This document shows, in pieces, positions 16,062 to 25,007 of a stretch of 64,000 bases of DNA. The stretch covers positions 62,001 through 126,000 of the forward strand of contig NZ_JABWRB020000002.1 of assembly GCF_014268745.2 (NCBI RefSeq), read 5' to 3'. The notes under the pieces were generated by a model. It worked only from the letters and a program-made list of their open reading frames with translations. It made no database searches and was not told where the DNA came from. A program made the translations under genes and the position numbers. This DNA comes from Pseudomonas zanjanensis (lineage in GTDB: Bacteria; Pseudomonadota; Gammaproteobacteria; Pseudomonadales; Pseudomonadaceae). Positions within the stretch are counted from its first letter, which is position 1; every line of letters starts with the position of its first letter.

Positions 16062-17957
16062 ATGCCCCAGCCGATCCGCATCAAGGACCACGAAAAAGAC
16101 GCCCGCCTGGTGCGTGGTCGCGTCGTGTTCGGCGCTATTGCGGTGGTGACGCTGATTGGCGTGCTGATCGCGCGGTTGTATTTCCTCCAGGTGATCCAGT
16201 ACGAGTATCACTCGACCTTGTCGGAGAGCAACCGCGTACACGTACAGCCGATTCCGCCGACCCGCGGGCTGATTTTCGACCGCAATGGCGTGGTGGTGGC
16301 GGACAACCGACCCAGCTTCAGCCTGAGCATGACCCGCGAGCGTTCCGGCGACTGGCAGAAAGTCCTCGACGTGATCGTCGAAGTGCTGCAGTTGACGCCC
16401 GAGGACCGGGCGATTTTCGAGAAGCGCATGCGCCAGGGCCGGCGTCCTTTCGAGCCGGTGCCGATCATGTTCGAGCTGACCGAAGAACAGATCGCCCTGA
16501 TCGCCGTGAACCAGTTCCGCCTGCCCGGCGTCGAGGTGGTGGCGCAGTTGGTGCGGCATTACCCCCAGGGGCCGCACTTTGCCCACTCGGTCGGCTACAT
16601 GGGGCGGATCAACGAGAAAGAGCTCAAGACCCTCGACCCGGTCAATTACAGCGGCACCCACCATATCGGCAAGACCGGCATCGAGCGCTTCTACGAGCCC
16701 GAGCTGCATGGCCAGGTGGGTTACGAGGAAGTCGAGACCAATGCCCGCGGCCGCGTATTGCGCGTGCTCAAGCGCACCGACCCGATTCCCGGCAAGGACA
16801 TCGTCCTGAGCCTGGACATCAAGTTGCAGGAAGCCGCCGAAGCGGCGCTGGGCGGCCGGCGCGGCGCGGTGGTGGCGCTGGACCCGAACACCGGCGAAGT
16901 GCTGGCGATGGTCAGCCAGCCTAGTTTCGACCCGAACCTGTTCGTCACCGGCATCAGCTTCAAGGCCTATGCCGAGCTGCGGGACTCCATCGACCGGCCG
17001 CTGTTCAACCGTGTGCTGCGCGGCCTCTACCCGCCGGGCTCGACCATCAAGCCGGCCGTGGCGATTGCCGGGTTGGATGCGGGCGTGGTCACCGCGTCGA
17101 GCCGGGTCTACGACCCGGGGTATTACCAACTGCCGAACTACGACCACAAGTACCGCAACTGGAACCGCACCGGTGACGGCTACGTGGACCTGGAAACGGC
17201 GATCATGCGTTCCAACGACACCTACTTCTACGACCTGGCCCACAAGCTGGGGATCGATCGGTTGTCGTCCTACATGAACAAGTTCGGCCTCGGTCAGAAA
17301 GTCTCCCTGGACATGTTCGAGGAGTCGCCCGGCCTGATGCCGTCCCGGGAATGGAAACGGGCGACCCGCCGCCAGGCCTGGTTCCCGGGCGAAACCCTGA
17401 TCCTGGGGATCGGCCAGGGCTACATGCAGGCAACGCCCTTGCAACTGGCCCAGGCCACGGCGCTGGTGGCGAGCAAGGGCAAGTGGTATCGCCCGCACCT
17501 GGCCAAGACCATCGAAGGCCAAAAGCCGGTGGACCCGGACCCGATGCCGGACATCATCCTGCGCAATCCGGCGGACTGGCAGAGGGTCAACAACGGTATG
17601 CAGGCGGTGATGCACGGCGCCCGAGGCACTGCGCGCAAGGCGGCCCTTGGCGCGCAATACCGGATTGCCGGCAAGAGCGGTACGGCCCAGGTCGTCGCCA
17701 TCAAGCAGGGCGAGAAGTACGACCGCTCCAAGGTCCAGGAACGCCACCGCGACCACGCCTTGTTCGTCGGTTTCGCGCCAGCCGAGAACCCGAAGATCGT
17801 CGTGTCGGTGATGGTCGAGAACGGTGAATCCGGTTCCGGCGTCGCCGCGCCGGTGGTGCGCCAGATCATGGACGCCTGGTTGCTGGATGAGCACGGCCAG
17901 CTCAAGCCTGAATACGCAAGCCCCATCACTGCGGAGGCTACGGCCCGTGAAGAATAA
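16062..17957 (+). CDS. mrdA: Penicillin-binding protein 2 (elongasome transpeptidase)
   Basis: PBP2 (pbpA/mrdA) is the transpeptidase of the rod-elongation complex, working with RodA and MreBCD. The protein has 631 residues. One membrane span lies near residues 25-45, then the dimerisation/pedestal region starting TRGLIFDRNGVVVA. The transpeptidase domain has SxxK as GSTIKPAVA, SxN as SNDTYFYD, and KSGTAQ. The ATG at 16062 is chosen by family alignment; longer starts would overlap rlmH. rodA starts 11 bp before its stop, the conserved pairing. Confidence 0.96.
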   Translation: MPQPIRIKDHEKDARLVRGRVVFGAIAVVTLIGVLIARLYFLQVIQYEYHSTLSESNRVHVQPIPPTRGLIFDRNGVVVADNRPSFSLSMTRERSGDWQKVLDVIVEVLQLTPEDRAIFEKRMRQGRRPFEPVPIMFELTEEQIALIAVNQFRLPGVEVVAQLVRHYPQGPHFAHSVGYMGRINEKELKTLDPVNYSGTHHIGKTGIERFYEPELHGQVGYEEVETNARGRVLRVLKRTDPIPGKDIVLSLDIKLQEAAEAALGGRRGAVVALDPNTGEVLAMVSQPSFDPNLFVTGISFKAYAELRDSIDRPLFNRVLRGLYPPGSTIKPAVAIAGLDAGVVTASSRVYDPGYYQLPNYDHKYRNWNRTGDGYVDLETAIMRSNDTYFYDLAHKLGIDRLSSYMNKFGLGQKVSLDMFEESPGLMPSREWKRATRRQAWFPGETLILGIGQGYMQATPLQLAQATALVASKGKWYRPHLAKTIEGQKPVDPDPMPDIILRNPADWQRVNNGMQAVMHGARGTARKAALGAQYRIAGKSGTAQVVAIKQGEKYDRSKVQERHRDHALFVGFAPAENPKIVVSVMVENGESGSGVAAPVVRQIMDAWLLDEHGQLKPEYASPITAEATAREE

Positions 17958-19092
17958 TTTCGACCGGATCCTGTCCAGCGAAGATGTGATGCGCCGCCGC
18001 GCCACCTTGCTGCAGCGCATGCACATCGACGGCCCGTTGCTGATCCTGCTGCTGACCCTGGCCGCCGGCAGCCTGTTCGTGCTGTATTCGGCCAGCGGCA
18101 AGAGCTGGGACTTGCTGGCCAAGCAGGCCACCTCGTTCGGCATCGGCCTGGTGTCGATGATCGTCATCGCCCAGCTCGAGCCGCGGTTCATGGCGCGCTG
18201 GGTGCCGGTGGCCTACATCGTCGGCGTCGGTTTGCTGGTGGTGGTGGACATCATGGGCCACAACGCCATGGGCGCCACCCGCTGGATCAACATTCCCGGG
18301 GTCATCCGCTTCCAGCCTTCGGAATTCCTCAAGATCATCATGCCGGCGACCATTGCCTGGTACCTGTCCAAGCGCTCCTTGCCGCCACAGCTCAAGCATG
18401 TATGTGTCAGCCTGTTGCTGATCGGCATTCCGTTCATCCTCATCGTGCGCCAGCCGGACCTCGGCACCTCGCTGCTGATCCTGGCCGGCGGCGCCTTCGT
18501 ATTGTTCATGGGCGGGTTGCGCTGGCGCTGGATCCTCAGCGTGATCGCCGCCGCCGTGCCGGTGTCGGTGGCCATGTGGTATTTCGTGATGCACGACTAC
18601 CAGAAGCAGCGTGTCCTGACCTTCCTCGACCCGGAAAGCGATCCGCTGGGCACCGGCTGGAACATCATCCAGTCCAAGGCCGCCATCGGTTCCGGCGGCG
18701 TATTTGGCAAGGGCTGGCTGATGGGCACCCAGTCGCACCTGGACTTTTTGCCGGAAAGCCACACCGACTTCATCATCGCCGTGATGGGCGAGGAGTTCGG
18801 CCTGGTGGGCATTTGCGTGCTGCTGCTGATCTATTTATTGCTGATCGGCCGGGGGTTGGTGATCACCGCCCAGGCCCAGACATTGTTCGGCAAGTTGCTC
18901 GCGGGCAGCCTGACCATGACGTTTTTTGTTTATGTTTTCGTCAACATCGGTATGGTCAGTGGCCTGTTGCCGGTCGTGGGGGTGCCGTTGCCTTTCATTA
19001 GCTACGGAGGAACTTCGCTGGTGACACTACTGTCAGCGTTTGGGGTTTTGATGTCGATTCATACGCATCGCAAGTGGATCGCGCAGGTTTGA
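17947..19092 (+). CDS. rodA: Rod shape-determining SEDS glycosyltransferase RodA
   Basis: RodA polymerises lipid II into glycan strands beside PBP2. It is a 381-residue multi-span membrane protein. SEDS features include GATRWI (near 100), QPSEFLKI, RQPDLGTSLLILAGG, the loop WNIIQSKAAIGSGGVFGKG, LPESHTDFIIAVMGEEFG and the final PLPFISYGGTSLV. The GTG at 17947 gives the usual NNNFDRIL-type N-terminus. An ATG at 17986 is possible. It overlaps mrdA by 11 bp, so translation is coupled. Confidence 0.96.
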   Translation: MKNNFDRILSSEDVMRRRATLLQRMHIDGPLLILLLTLAAGSLFVLYSASGKSWDLLAKQATSFGIGLVSMIVIAQLEPRFMARWVPVAYIVGVGLLVVVDIMGHNAMGATRWINIPGVIRFQPSEFLKIIMPATIAWYLSKRSLPPQLKHVCVSLLLIGIPFILIVRQPDLGTSLLILAGGAFVLFMGGLRWRWILSVIAAAVPVSVAMWYFVMHDYQKQRVLTFLDPESDPLGTGWNIIQSKAAIGSGGVFGKGWLMGTQSHLDFLPESHTDFIIAVMGEEFGLVGICVLLLIYLLLIGRGLVITAQAQTLFGKLLAGSLTMTFFVYVFVNIGMVSGLLPVVGVPLPFISYGGTSLVTLLSAFGVLMSIHTHRKWIAQV

Positions 19093-19109
19093 ATAAGGTG
19101 AAGAGTTCA

Positions 19110-20120
19110 ATGCAAGCAATGCGTGGCTGGTCGACGCGATGTGCGCCGTGGATCGGCCTGGTCGGCTTCCTGGGCAGTGCGTCGCAGGCCTTGGCCGGTG
19201 AATACGAAGGCTCGCCACAGGTGGCCGAATTCGTCGGCGAGATGACCCGCGACTACGGTTTCGCCGGTGAACAACTGATGGGGGTGTTTCGCGAGGCCGA
19301 GCGCAAGCAGTCGATCCTCGACGCGATCTCCCGGCCCGCCGAGCGGGTCAAGCAGTGGAGCGAGTACCGGCCGATGTTCATCACCGAGGCGCGTGTCGCC
19401 CGGGGCGTGGACTTCTGGCGCCAGCACGAGGCGGCCCTGGCCCGTGCCGAGCAGGAATACGGCGTGCCGGCCCAGTTCATTGTGTCGATCATTGGCGTCG
19501 AGACCTTCTTTGGCCGCAACACCGGGAATTTCCGGGTGATCGACGCGCTGTCGACCCTGGGCTTCGATTACCCGCCGCGTGCCGAGTTCTTCCGCAAGGA
19601 GCTGCGCGAATTCCTGCTGCTGGCCCGCGAAGAACAGGTCGATCCGCTAACCCTCAAGGGTTCCTACGCCGGGGCCATGGGCCTGCCGCAATTCATGCCC
19701 AGCAGTTTCCGCGCCTACGCGGTGGACTTCGACGGCGACGGCCACATCAATATCTGGACCAACCCGACCGATGCCATTGGCAGTGTCGCCAGCTATTTCA
19801 AGCGGCACGGCTGGGAACCCGGCCAGCCGGTGGTCAGCCGGGCCGATGTGCGCGGCGAGCAAGTGGACCAGGGCCTGACCGAGGGCATCGAGCCGACGAA
19901 AACCGTCGGGGAGTTGCGGGCGTTGGGCTGGTCGAGTCATGATGCGCTGCGTGACGACATGCCGGTCACCGCGATGCGCCTGGAAGGCGAACAGGGCCCC
20001 GAATACTGGATGGGCCTGAAGAATTTCTACGCGATTACGCGTTATAACCGCAGCGTGATGTACGCCATGGCCGTATATCAACTGTCTGAAGAGCTGGTCA
20101 AAGCACGGGGCGTCAAATAA
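19110..20120 (+). CDS. mltB: Lytic murein transglycosylase, MltB/SltB1 type
   Basis: This exported 336-residue enzyme cleaves MurNAc-GlcNAc bonds to 1,6-anhydro ends (GH103 family). A signal peptide ends near ASQALAG (about residue 30). The catalytic Glu lies in IIGVETFFGRNTG, and AGAMGLPQFMPSSFR and VDFDGDGHINIW are diagnostic. There is no lipobox, so it fits the soluble SltB1 of P. aeruginosa, which I recall sits at this position beside rlpA. Pipelines usually call it mltB. It is 17 bp after rodA; its stop shares a base with the rlpA start. Confidence 0.93.
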   Translation: MQAMRGWSTRCAPWIGLVGFLGSASQALAGEYEGSPQVAEFVGEMTRDYGFAGEQLMGVFREAERKQSILDAISRPAERVKQWSEYRPMFITEARVARGVDFWRQHEAALARAEQEYGVPAQFIVSIIGVETFFGRNTGNFRVIDALSTLGFDYPPRAEFFRKELREFLLLAREEQVDPLTLKGSYAGAMGLPQFMPSSFRAYAVDFDGDGHINIWTNPTDAIGSVASYFKRHGWEPGQPVVSRADVRGEQVDQGLTEGIEPTKTVGELRALGWSSHDALRDDMPVTAMRLEGEQGPEYWMGLKNFYAITRYNRSVMYAMAVYQLSEELVKARGVK

Positions 20121-21145
20121 TGCGGGCATTGCCTACCTATCAACCCCTGAAAACCAAGCCTTTCAAGCTGGTGGCGCTGGCCGCGCTGTCGCTGCTGGTC
20201 GTCAGTTGTTCGACCAGCCGCGCGCCGGTCCAGAAAAACACCACCGCCGTGCGCGCCACGCCGGGCCTGGACATCAACCGGGCCCACAAGGACGGCGCGC
20301 CGTGGTGGGACGTGGACGTCTCGCGCATTCCCGACGCCACGCCGACCCTGCACACCGGCCCCTACAAGGCCAACCCCTATACGGTGCTGGGCAAGACCTA
20401 TTTCCCGATGGCCGAGTCCAAGCGCTACGTGGCCTCGGGCACGGCATCCTGGTACGGCACCAAGTTCCACGGCCAGAACACCGCCAACGGCGAAGTGTAC
20501 GACCTGTACGGCATGAGCGCGGCCCACAAGACCTTGCCGCTGCCCAGCTATGTGCGGGTGACCAACCTGGACAACAACAAGACGGTGATACTGCGGGTCA
20601 ACGACCGTGGGCCGTTCTATTCCGACCGCATCATCGACCTGTCGTATGCGGCGGCGAAAAAACTCGGTTACGCTGAAACCGGCACTGCCCGGGTGAAAGT
20701 CGAAGGCATCGACCCGCAGGAATGGTGGGCCCAACGTGGCCGTCCGGCGCCTTTGATGCTCAACGAGCCGAAAGTGGCGCAAAATGCCGCGCCCACCGTG
20801 ACGGCGTCCACCGGCACGGTCGAGCAGTGGACACCGCCGCCGCAGCAACACGCCGCGGCCGTGCTGCCGGTGCAGATCGATGCAAAAAAAAACGCTTCTG
20901 CAACGGCGTCTGGCCAGTTTCTGCAAGTGGGCGCGTTCGCCAACCCGGACGCTGCCGAGCTGCTGAGGTCGAAGCTCAGCTCGATGGTGAGCGCCCCGGT
21001 GTTCATCAGCTCGATCGTGCGCAACCAGCAGACACTGCATCGGGTACGCCTGGGGCCGATCGGTTCTCCGGGTGAAGTCCAGAAGGTGCAGGACAGTGTG
21101 CGCCTGGCCAATCTCGGTTCGCCGAGCCTGGTCACCGCTGAGTAA
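20120..21145 (+). CDS. rlpA: Septal ring lytic transglycosylase lipoprotein RlpA
   Basis: RlpA cuts glycan strands lacking stem peptides (denuded strands) at the division septum. The protein has 341 residues. A lipoprotein signal ends LLVVSCSTS. The double-psi beta-barrel domain is at about 110-205 (SGTASWYGTKFHGQNTANGE, then VRVTNLDNNKTVILRVNDRGPF, both shown in part). A Pro/Gln linker and a C-terminal SPOR domain (FLQVGAFANPDAAELL, about 270-341) follow, which targets it to denuded septal glycan. It overlaps the mltB stop by one base. Confidence 0.95.
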   Translation: MRALPTYQPLKTKPFKLVALAALSLLVVSCSTSRAPVQKNTTAVRATPGLDINRAHKDGAPWWDVDVSRIPDATPTLHTGPYKANPYTVLGKTYFPMAESKRYVASGTASWYGTKFHGQNTANGEVYDLYGMSAAHKTLPLPSYVRVTNLDNNKTVILRVNDRGPFYSDRIIDLSYAAAKKLGYAETGTARVKVEGIDPQEWWAQRGRPAPLMLNEPKVAQNAAPTVTASTGTVEQWTPPPQQHAAAVLPVQIDAKKNASATASGQFLQVGAFANPDAAELLRSKLSSMVSAPVFISSIVRNQQTLHRVRLGPIGSPGEVQKVQDSVRLANLGSPSLVTAE

Positions 21146-21255
21146 TTGATTGAGGCCCGCTTGCGGTTGGAGCGGGTCAGGTTGTTGGCTCCATGAATAA
21201 CAAAAGCCCGGCAAGGGCAGTGAGTGAGCAACTTAAATACGCGGCAGCCCGAGGG

Positions 21256-21391
21256 TTTGTATGAAAAGTCGCCGAGCGGCGATCAGGCAAGGCGAAAACA
21301 GGCGAGGAAGCGGAGTTGACTGGTTGTCAATGAGCATTCCGAGCCTGTTTTCAACGCAGCATGATCGTCGCGCAGGCACTTTTCATACAAA
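21256..21391. mobile_element. 136-bp palindromic MITE-like element
   Basis: The ends are perfect 14-bp inverted repeats, TTTGTATGAAAAGT at 21256-21269 and its complement at 21378-21391. Homology between arms continues inward through GAAAACAGGC to a centre GTTGACTGGTTGTCAATG, so the whole element can fold into one imperfect hairpin. It has no coding capacity. It occupies the middle of the 308-bp gap between rlpA and dacA and provides a misleading upstream start for dacA. The name MITE-like is inference from structure. Confidence 0.65.
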
Positions 21392-21453
21392 GCCTGAGGT
21401 TGCCTGTTTTAGTTCTGCCTTCGGGCAGTCCCATTAGCGATTTCGAGAGACGG

Positions 21454-22611
21454 ATGAACATCACCACCTTTGCCAAACGCCTTTGCCTGCTAGTCCCGCT
21501 GCTTCTCTCACCGGCCGCGTTCGCGGTCGAGATGATGCCGGCGCCCCCTCAATTGGCTGCTAAATCCTTTGTGCTGATGGATGCCAGCAGCGGCGAGGTG
21601 CTGGTAGAGAACAACGGTGACCAGCGTCTGCCACCGGCCAGCCTGACCAAGCTGATGACGGCCTACATCGCCACGCTGGAAATCCGTCGTGGCCAGATCG
21701 GTGAAAACGATCCGGTGACCGTCAGCGAAAACGCCTGGCGCACTGGCGGTTCGCGGATGTTCATCAAGGTCGGTTCGCAAGTGACTGTCAGCGACCTGCT
21801 GCACGGCATCATCATCCAGTCCGGCAACGACGCCAGCGTCGCCCTGGCCGAGCACATCGCCGGCAGCGAAGATGCGTTCGCCGACATGATGAACAAAACC
21901 GTGGCCGACCTGGGCATGACCAACAGCCACTTCATGAACCCCACCGGCCTGCCGAACCCTGAGCACTATTCGTCGGCTCACGACATGGCGATCCTGGCCC
22001 GGGCAATCATTCATGAAGACCCGGCGCACTACGCCATCTACTCCCAGAAGGAATTCTTCTGGAACGGCATCAAGCAGCCTAACCGCAACCTGCTGCTGTG
22101 GCGCGACAAGACCGTCGATGGCCTGAAGACCGGCCACACCGACGAAGCCGGCTACTGCATGGTGTCCTCGGCTGTGCGTGACGGCATGCGCCTGATCGCC
22201 GTGGTCTTTGGCACCAGCAGCGAAGTGGCCCGTGCCGCCGAGACCCAGAAGCTGTTGACCTACGGCTTCCGTTTCTTCGAAACCCAGACCTTCTACCAGA
22301 AGGGCACCGAACTGGCCCAGGCCCAGGTCTGGAAAGGCTCGACCAACCAGGTCAAGGCTGGCCTGGCCCAAGACCTGACCATGACCCTGCCTAAAGGCCA
22401 GCTCAAGAAGCTCGCTGCCAGCATGACCATGAACCCGCAACTGACCGCTCCCATCGCCAAGGGCGACGTGATCGGTAAAGTCGAAGTCAAACTGGACGAC
22501 AAAGTGGTGCACAGCGCTGACCTGATCGCTCTGGACGCGGTCGAGGAAGGTGGTATCTTCCGCCGCATCTGGGATAGCATCCGTCTATTCTTCTACGGCT
22601 TGTTCAACTGA
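21454..22611 (+). CDS. dacA: D-alanyl-D-alanine carboxypeptidase (PBP5/6 family)
   Basis: This exported carboxypeptidase removes the terminal D-Ala from pentapeptides. The protein has 385 residues. Its signal peptide ends near SPAAFA. Catalytic motifs are SLTK (PPASLTKLM, near 62), SGN (IQSGNDAS) and KTG (DGLKTGHTDEAG). The PBP5-type C-terminal beta domain is followed by an amphipathic membrane anchor (IWDSIRLFFYGLFN). The ATG at 21454 gives the normal signal peptide. An upstream in-frame start lies inside the palindromic element and is rejected. In P. aeruginosa the gene here is named dacC. Confidence 0.95.
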   Translation: MNITTFAKRLCLLVPLLLSPAAFAVEMMPAPPQLAAKSFVLMDASSGEVLVENNGDQRLPPASLTKLMTAYIATLEIRRGQIGENDPVTVSENAWRTGGSRMFIKVGSQVTVSDLLHGIIIQSGNDASVALAEHIAGSEDAFADMMNKTVADLGMTNSHFMNPTGLPNPEHYSSAHDMAILARAIIHEDPAHYAIYSQKEFFWNGIKQPNRNLLLWRDKTVDGLKTGHTDEAGYCMVSSAVRDGMRLIAVVFGTSSEVARAAETQKLLTYGFRFFETQTFYQKGTELAQAQVWKGSTNQVKAGLAQDLTMTLPKGQLKKLAASMTMNPQLTAPIAKGDVIGKVEVKLDDKVVHSADLIALDAVEEGGIFRRIWDSIRLFFYGLFN

Positions 22612-22627
22612 TTGAAGTGTTGACCTG

Positions 22628-22660
22628 CATGGCCTCGCTCCCTTCCGGAGCGGGGCCATG
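22628..22660 (+). terminator. 14-bp stem-loop after dacA, without a T-run
   Basis: CATGGCCTCGCTCC pairs with GGAGCGGGGCCATG with a single G-T wobble around a CTTCC loop. It lies 17-49 bases after the dacA stop and ends 32 bases before ybeD. The following bases (TGCGTTACC) lack a U-tract, so it may stabilise or partly attenuate the message rather than end it. Confidence 0.5.
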
Positions 22661-22692
22661 TGCGTTACCACGGCTTACGAGGCCGTTACGCC

Positions 22693-22968
22693 ATGACAGA
22701 CTCCGAAGTAAAGGCGCCAAAAATCGAATTCCCCTGCGCGGATTACCCGATCAAGGTAATCGGCGACACCGGCGTGGGTTTCAAGGACAAGATCATCGCG
22801 ATCCTTGAAAAACATGCCACCGTTGACCACAAGACCCTGGCCGAGCGCCAGAGTACCAACGGCAAGTACACGACGATCCAGTTGCATATCATTGCCACCG
22901 GTCAGGAACAGCTCTACGACATCAACAGCGAGCTGCGCGCCACCGGTTTCGTGCACATGGTGTTGTGA
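22693..22968 (+). CDS. ybeD: YbeD/DUF493 family protein
   Basis: A 91-residue ACT-like-fold protein with DYPIKVIGDTGVGFKDKI and the C-terminal YTTIQLHIIATGQEQLYDIN. It is found with lipB across gammaproteobacteria, but its molecular role is unknown. A regulatory role in lipoate metabolism has been suggested from linkage only. Its stop overlaps the lipB start by one base. The ATG at 22693 follows the dacA hairpin. Confidence 0.93.
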   Translation: MTDSEVKAPKIEFPCADYPIKVIGDTGVGFKDKIIAILEKHATVDHKTLAERQSTNGKYTTIQLHIIATGQEQLYDINSELRATGFVHMVL

Positions 22969-23615
22969 TGCCGGGCACGCTGGGCTTTCGCGAGCTGGGC
23001 ACGATGGCTTACGAGCCGGTCTGGCATGCCATGCAACGCTTCACCAACGAACGCGGCACCAGCGCCGACGATGAAGTCTGGCTGGTGGAACATCCGCCGG
23101 TGTTCACCCAGGGCCAGGCCGGCAAGGCCGAGCACCTGTTGCTGCCGGGGGAAATCCCGGTGGTGAAGGTCGACCGCGGCGGGCAGGTGACCTACCATGG
23201 TCCCGGCCAACTGGTCGCCTACCTGTTGCTGGATGTGCGCAAGCTGGGGTTTGGCGTGCGCGAGCTGGTCACCCGCATGGAGACGTGCCTGATCGAGCTG
23301 TTGGCCAGCTATGGGGTGACGGCGGCGGCCAAGCCGGATGCGCCGGGCGTCTATGTCGACGGGGCGAAAATCGCCTCCTTGGGATTGCGAATCCGCCACG
23401 GCTGTTCGTTTCATGGCCTGGCGCTGAACGTGGACATGGACCTTGCGCCATTTCGACGGATTAATCCCTGTGGCTACGCGGGACTGGCGATGACCCAGTT
23501 GAGCGAGCATGCAGGATCGATTGAATTTGCCGAGGTAAGTGCCCGGCTGCGCGCGCAGCTCGTCAAACACCTCGACTATGCTGAGCAGACGACCCTTACG
23601 GGCGGAATCGACTGA
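22968..23615 (+). CDS. lipB: Lipoyl(octanoyl) transferase
   Basis: LipB moves octanoate from acyl carrier protein to lipoyl domains of 2-oxoacid dehydrogenases and the glycine cleavage H protein. The protein has 215 residues. The substrate loop is VDRGGQVTYHGPGQLVAY, the catalytic Lys is in GAKIASLGLRIR, and the catalytic Cys is in NPCGYAG. Translation is coupled to ybeD. lipA starts 1 base after its stop, giving the standard ybeD-lipB-lipA order. Confidence 0.96.
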   Translation: MPGTLGFRELGTMAYEPVWHAMQRFTNERGTSADDEVWLVEHPPVFTQGQAGKAEHLLLPGEIPVVKVDRGGQVTYHGPGQLVAYLLLDVRKLGFGVRELVTRMETCLIELLASYGVTAAAKPDAPGVYVDGAKIASLGLRIRHGCSFHGLALNVDMDLAPFRRINPCGYAGLAMTQLSEHAGSIEFAEVSARLRAQLVKHLDYAEQTTLTGGID

Positions 23616-23616
23616 T

Positions 23617-24639
23617 ATGACTACTGATGCAGTGCAAACCATGATCCCGACGCTGGACGTCACCGAGCGTCCGGCCCCGCGTGCCAAGGTAGAGGCCGGC
23701 GTCAAGCTGCGCGGCGCCGAGAAGGTTGCACGCATCCCGGTCAAGATCATCCCGACCACCGAATTGCCGAAGAAGCCTGACTGGATCCGCGTGCGCATCC
23801 CGGTGTCCCCGGAAGTCGACCGGATCAAGGCCCTGCTGCGCAAGCACAAGCTGCACAGCGTCTGCGAAGAAGCCTCCTGCCCGAACCTGGGCGAGTGCTT
23901 CTCCGGCGGTACCGCCACGTTCATGATCATGGGCGACATCTGCACCCGTCGTTGCCCGTTCTGTGACGTCGGCCACGGCCGTCCGAAGCCGCTGGACACC
24001 AACGAGCCGGAAAGCCTGGCCATCGCCATCGCCGACCTGAAACTCAAGTACGTGGTCATCACCTCGGTGGACCGCGACGACCTGCGTGACGGCGGTGCCC
24101 AGCACTTTGCCGACTGCATCCGCGAGATCCGCAAGCTGTCGCCGAACGTCCAGCTGGAAACCCTGGTGCCCGATTACCGTGGCCGCATGGACATCGCCCT
24201 GGAAATCACCGCCGCCGAGCCGCCGGATGTGTTCAACCACAACCTGGAAACCGTGCCGCGCCTGTACAAGGCCGCGCGTCCGGGTTCGGATTACCAGTGG
24301 TCGCTGACCTTGCTGCAGCGCTTCAAGCAGATGATGCCGCACATTCCGACCAAGTCTGGCTTGATGCTGGGCTTGGGTGAGACGGATGAGGAAGTTATCG
24401 AGGTCATGAAGCGCATGCGTGAGCATGACATTGACATGCTGACCTTGGGCCAATATCTGCAGCCTTCCCGTAGCCACTTGCCGGTGCAGCGTTTTGTGCA
24501 TCCGGATACCTTTGCCTGGTTTGCCGAGGAAGGGTACAAGATGGGGTTCAAGAACGTGGCTTCGGGGCCGTTGGTGCGGTCTTCGTATCATGCGGATGAG
24601 CAGGCTAAGTTGGTCAAGGCTGAGTTGCTCGGGTCCTGA
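23617..24639 (+). CDS. lipA: Lipoyl synthase
   Basis: This radical-SAM enzyme inserts two sulfurs into the octanoyl chain delivered by LipB. It has 340 residues. The auxiliary cluster motif is CEEASCPNLGECF (near 87-99) and the radical-SAM motif is CTRRCPFC (near 109-116). The C-terminal GPLVRSSYHADEQ carries the conserved RSSY that ligates the sacrificial cluster. It is last in the rightward train; the repeat-filled kilobase follows. Confidence 0.97.
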   Translation: MTTDAVQTMIPTLDVTERPAPRAKVEAGVKLRGAEKVARIPVKIIPTTELPKKPDWIRVRIPVSPEVDRIKALLRKHKLHSVCEEASCPNLGECFSGGTATFMIMGDICTRRCPFCDVGHGRPKPLDTNEPESLAIAIADLKLKYVVITSVDRDDLRDGGAQHFADCIREIRKLSPNVQLETLVPDYRGRMDIALEITAAEPPDVFNHNLETVPRLYKAARPGSDYQWSLTLLQRFKQMMPHIPTKSGLMLGLGETDEEVIEVMKRMREHDIDMLTLGQYLQPSRSHLPVQRFVHPDTFAWFAEEGYKMGFKNVASGPLVRSSYHADEQAKLVKAELLGS

Positions 24640-24665
24640 TTTTTTAGCGTTGGTTTTTGGGGTGG

Positions 24666-24952
24666 TGTGTATATCCGTTTCTTCGGTAACGGCTACTTTT
24701 GGTTCCGCCCTTACGGCGGGTCACTTTTGAAAAGCGCAAAAGTAACCAAAACGCTCTTGCCCCACCACTCGGTGCCTCGCCTAGGCTCGGCATGCCTGAA
24801 CGAAGGCATTGCTCCGTGGGCCCGCCGCGAAGGGCCATCCATGGCCCAGCGTGGCTATCCCGGCATCCATGCCGGGATACCCACTCCACAATGCCTGCGT
24901 TCGGCCATCGTGGTTAACGGGGCGCCCCAGATCAAGATCAAGATCAAAAGCC
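24666..24952 (+). repeat. Left arm of a large inverted repeat
   Basis: About 290 bp beginning TGTGTATATCCGTTTC and ending in three GATCAA hexamers (24930-24947). It is highly similar to the reverse complement of 25330-25638. It contains small perfect palindromes: TATCCCGGCAT-CC-ATGCCGGGATA, and GGGCCAT-CC-ATGGCCC. Open frames cross it, but a single-base difference between the arms (CCCGCC versus CCGCC) switches the reading frame, so it is not protein coding. Confidence 0.8.
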
Positions 24953-25007
24953 AAAGCGAGGCGGCCTGATAGCCGACCTGGCTCTGGCAGTCGTACTTCG
25001 ATCCAAT

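Noticed and set aside
15885..18191. A 768-codon minus-strand frame opposite mrdA
   Set aside because: Antisense of rlmH, mrdA and rodA; low-complexity His/Arg/Gln/Asp composition typical of shadow frames.
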